The position numbers were made by a program, and so were the translations under genes. A DNA stretch of 64,000 bases from the NCBI RefSeq assembly GCF_001422925.1, contig NZ_LMNI01000010.1:664778-728777 (forward strand). Reading direction: 5' to 3'. Of this stretch, positions 63,922-64,000 are shown piece by piece (position 1 is the first letter of the stretch; the number at the start of each line of letters is the position of its first letter). This stretch comes from Microbacterium sp. Leaf288. Lineage in GTDB: Bacteria; Actinomycetota; Actinomycetes; Actinomycetales; Microbacteriaceae. Below the pieces are notes generated by a model. That model made no database searches, was not told the origin of the DNA, and saw nothing but the letters and a program-made list of their open reading frames with translations.

Positions 63922-64000
63922 GGATACGCCTTCCACCCCGGTCGTTTACCCGCCTACGCTACCGGAGCGCGGCTCTCCCGCCGGGATGACCGGCCGAGCG

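Overview
The window reads as a chromosomal segment of a high-GC actinobacterium, most likely a Microbacterium-like member of the Microbacteriaceae. The evidence is GC-rich codon use throughout, GatCAB-dependent amidation, a GlgE-type alpha-glucan pathway, a DUF2469-type protein, an NnaR-type HemD/DNA-binding fusion and the order ffh-rpsP-KH-rimM-trmD-rplS-lepB-rnhB-yraN-comM-dprA-xerC-rpsB-tsf-pyrH-frr-cdsA. It is densely coding. I saw no rRNA, tRNA, CRISPR array, insertion sequence or prophage.

Layout. 1-9.05 kb: gatCAB, an acyl-CoA ligase, ligA, mnmA and a cysteine desulfurase. 9.1-15.6 kb: alpha-glucan genes (glgX, then overlapping glgE-glgB). 15.7-22.1 kb: a thioredoxin/TPR protein, a large membrane protein, an AI-2E-type permease, a three-gene hydrolase/zinc-protein/transglycosylase unit and a DivIVA-repeat protein. 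22.1-33.8 kb, nearly all minus strand: the conserved translation, envelope and DNA-processing block cdsA-frr-pyrH-tsf-rpsB-(M23)-xerC-dprA-comM-yraN-DUF2469-rnhB-lepB-rplS. 34.0-37.6 kb: a membrane protein, map and a second glgX. 37.8-49.5 kb: a nitrate/nitrite assimilation island (nirB-nirD-cobA-nnaR, then narK and a nitrate reductase fused to its flavin reductase), with trmD in the middle. 49.5-54 kb: rimM, KH protein, rpsP, a glutamate-cysteine ligase-like gene and ffh. 54-64 kb: an EF-G-like GTPase with a TetR-VOC fusion regulator, lipB-lipA, a small acidic protein, ftsY and smc.

How the genes work together. NarK imports nitrate, the fused reductase makes nitrite, and NirBD makes ammonium using siroheme whose synthesis CobA begins. 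narK and nirB share a near-identical operator/promoter arrangement, and nirB has a second, GlnR-like box. These genes lie inside the usually contiguous rpsP-rimM-trmD-rplS neighbourhood. GlgE and GlgB build branched alpha-glucan and two GlgX proteins trim it. Ffh and FtsY, more than 5 kb apart, are the two GTPases of the signal recognition pathway.

The most consistent regulatory signal is a -10 hexamer (TANNNT, sometimes CANNNT) exactly 6-7 nt before an ATG or GTG. It occurs at about 14 genes, implying leaderless mRNAs, and I used it to choose several start codons. No gene set in the window is clearly a new system. The best leads are the shared nitrate operators, the EF-G-like/TetR-VOC pair, GGATGC-armed terminators beside competence-type genes, and a 61-bp inverted repeat at 45.2 kb.
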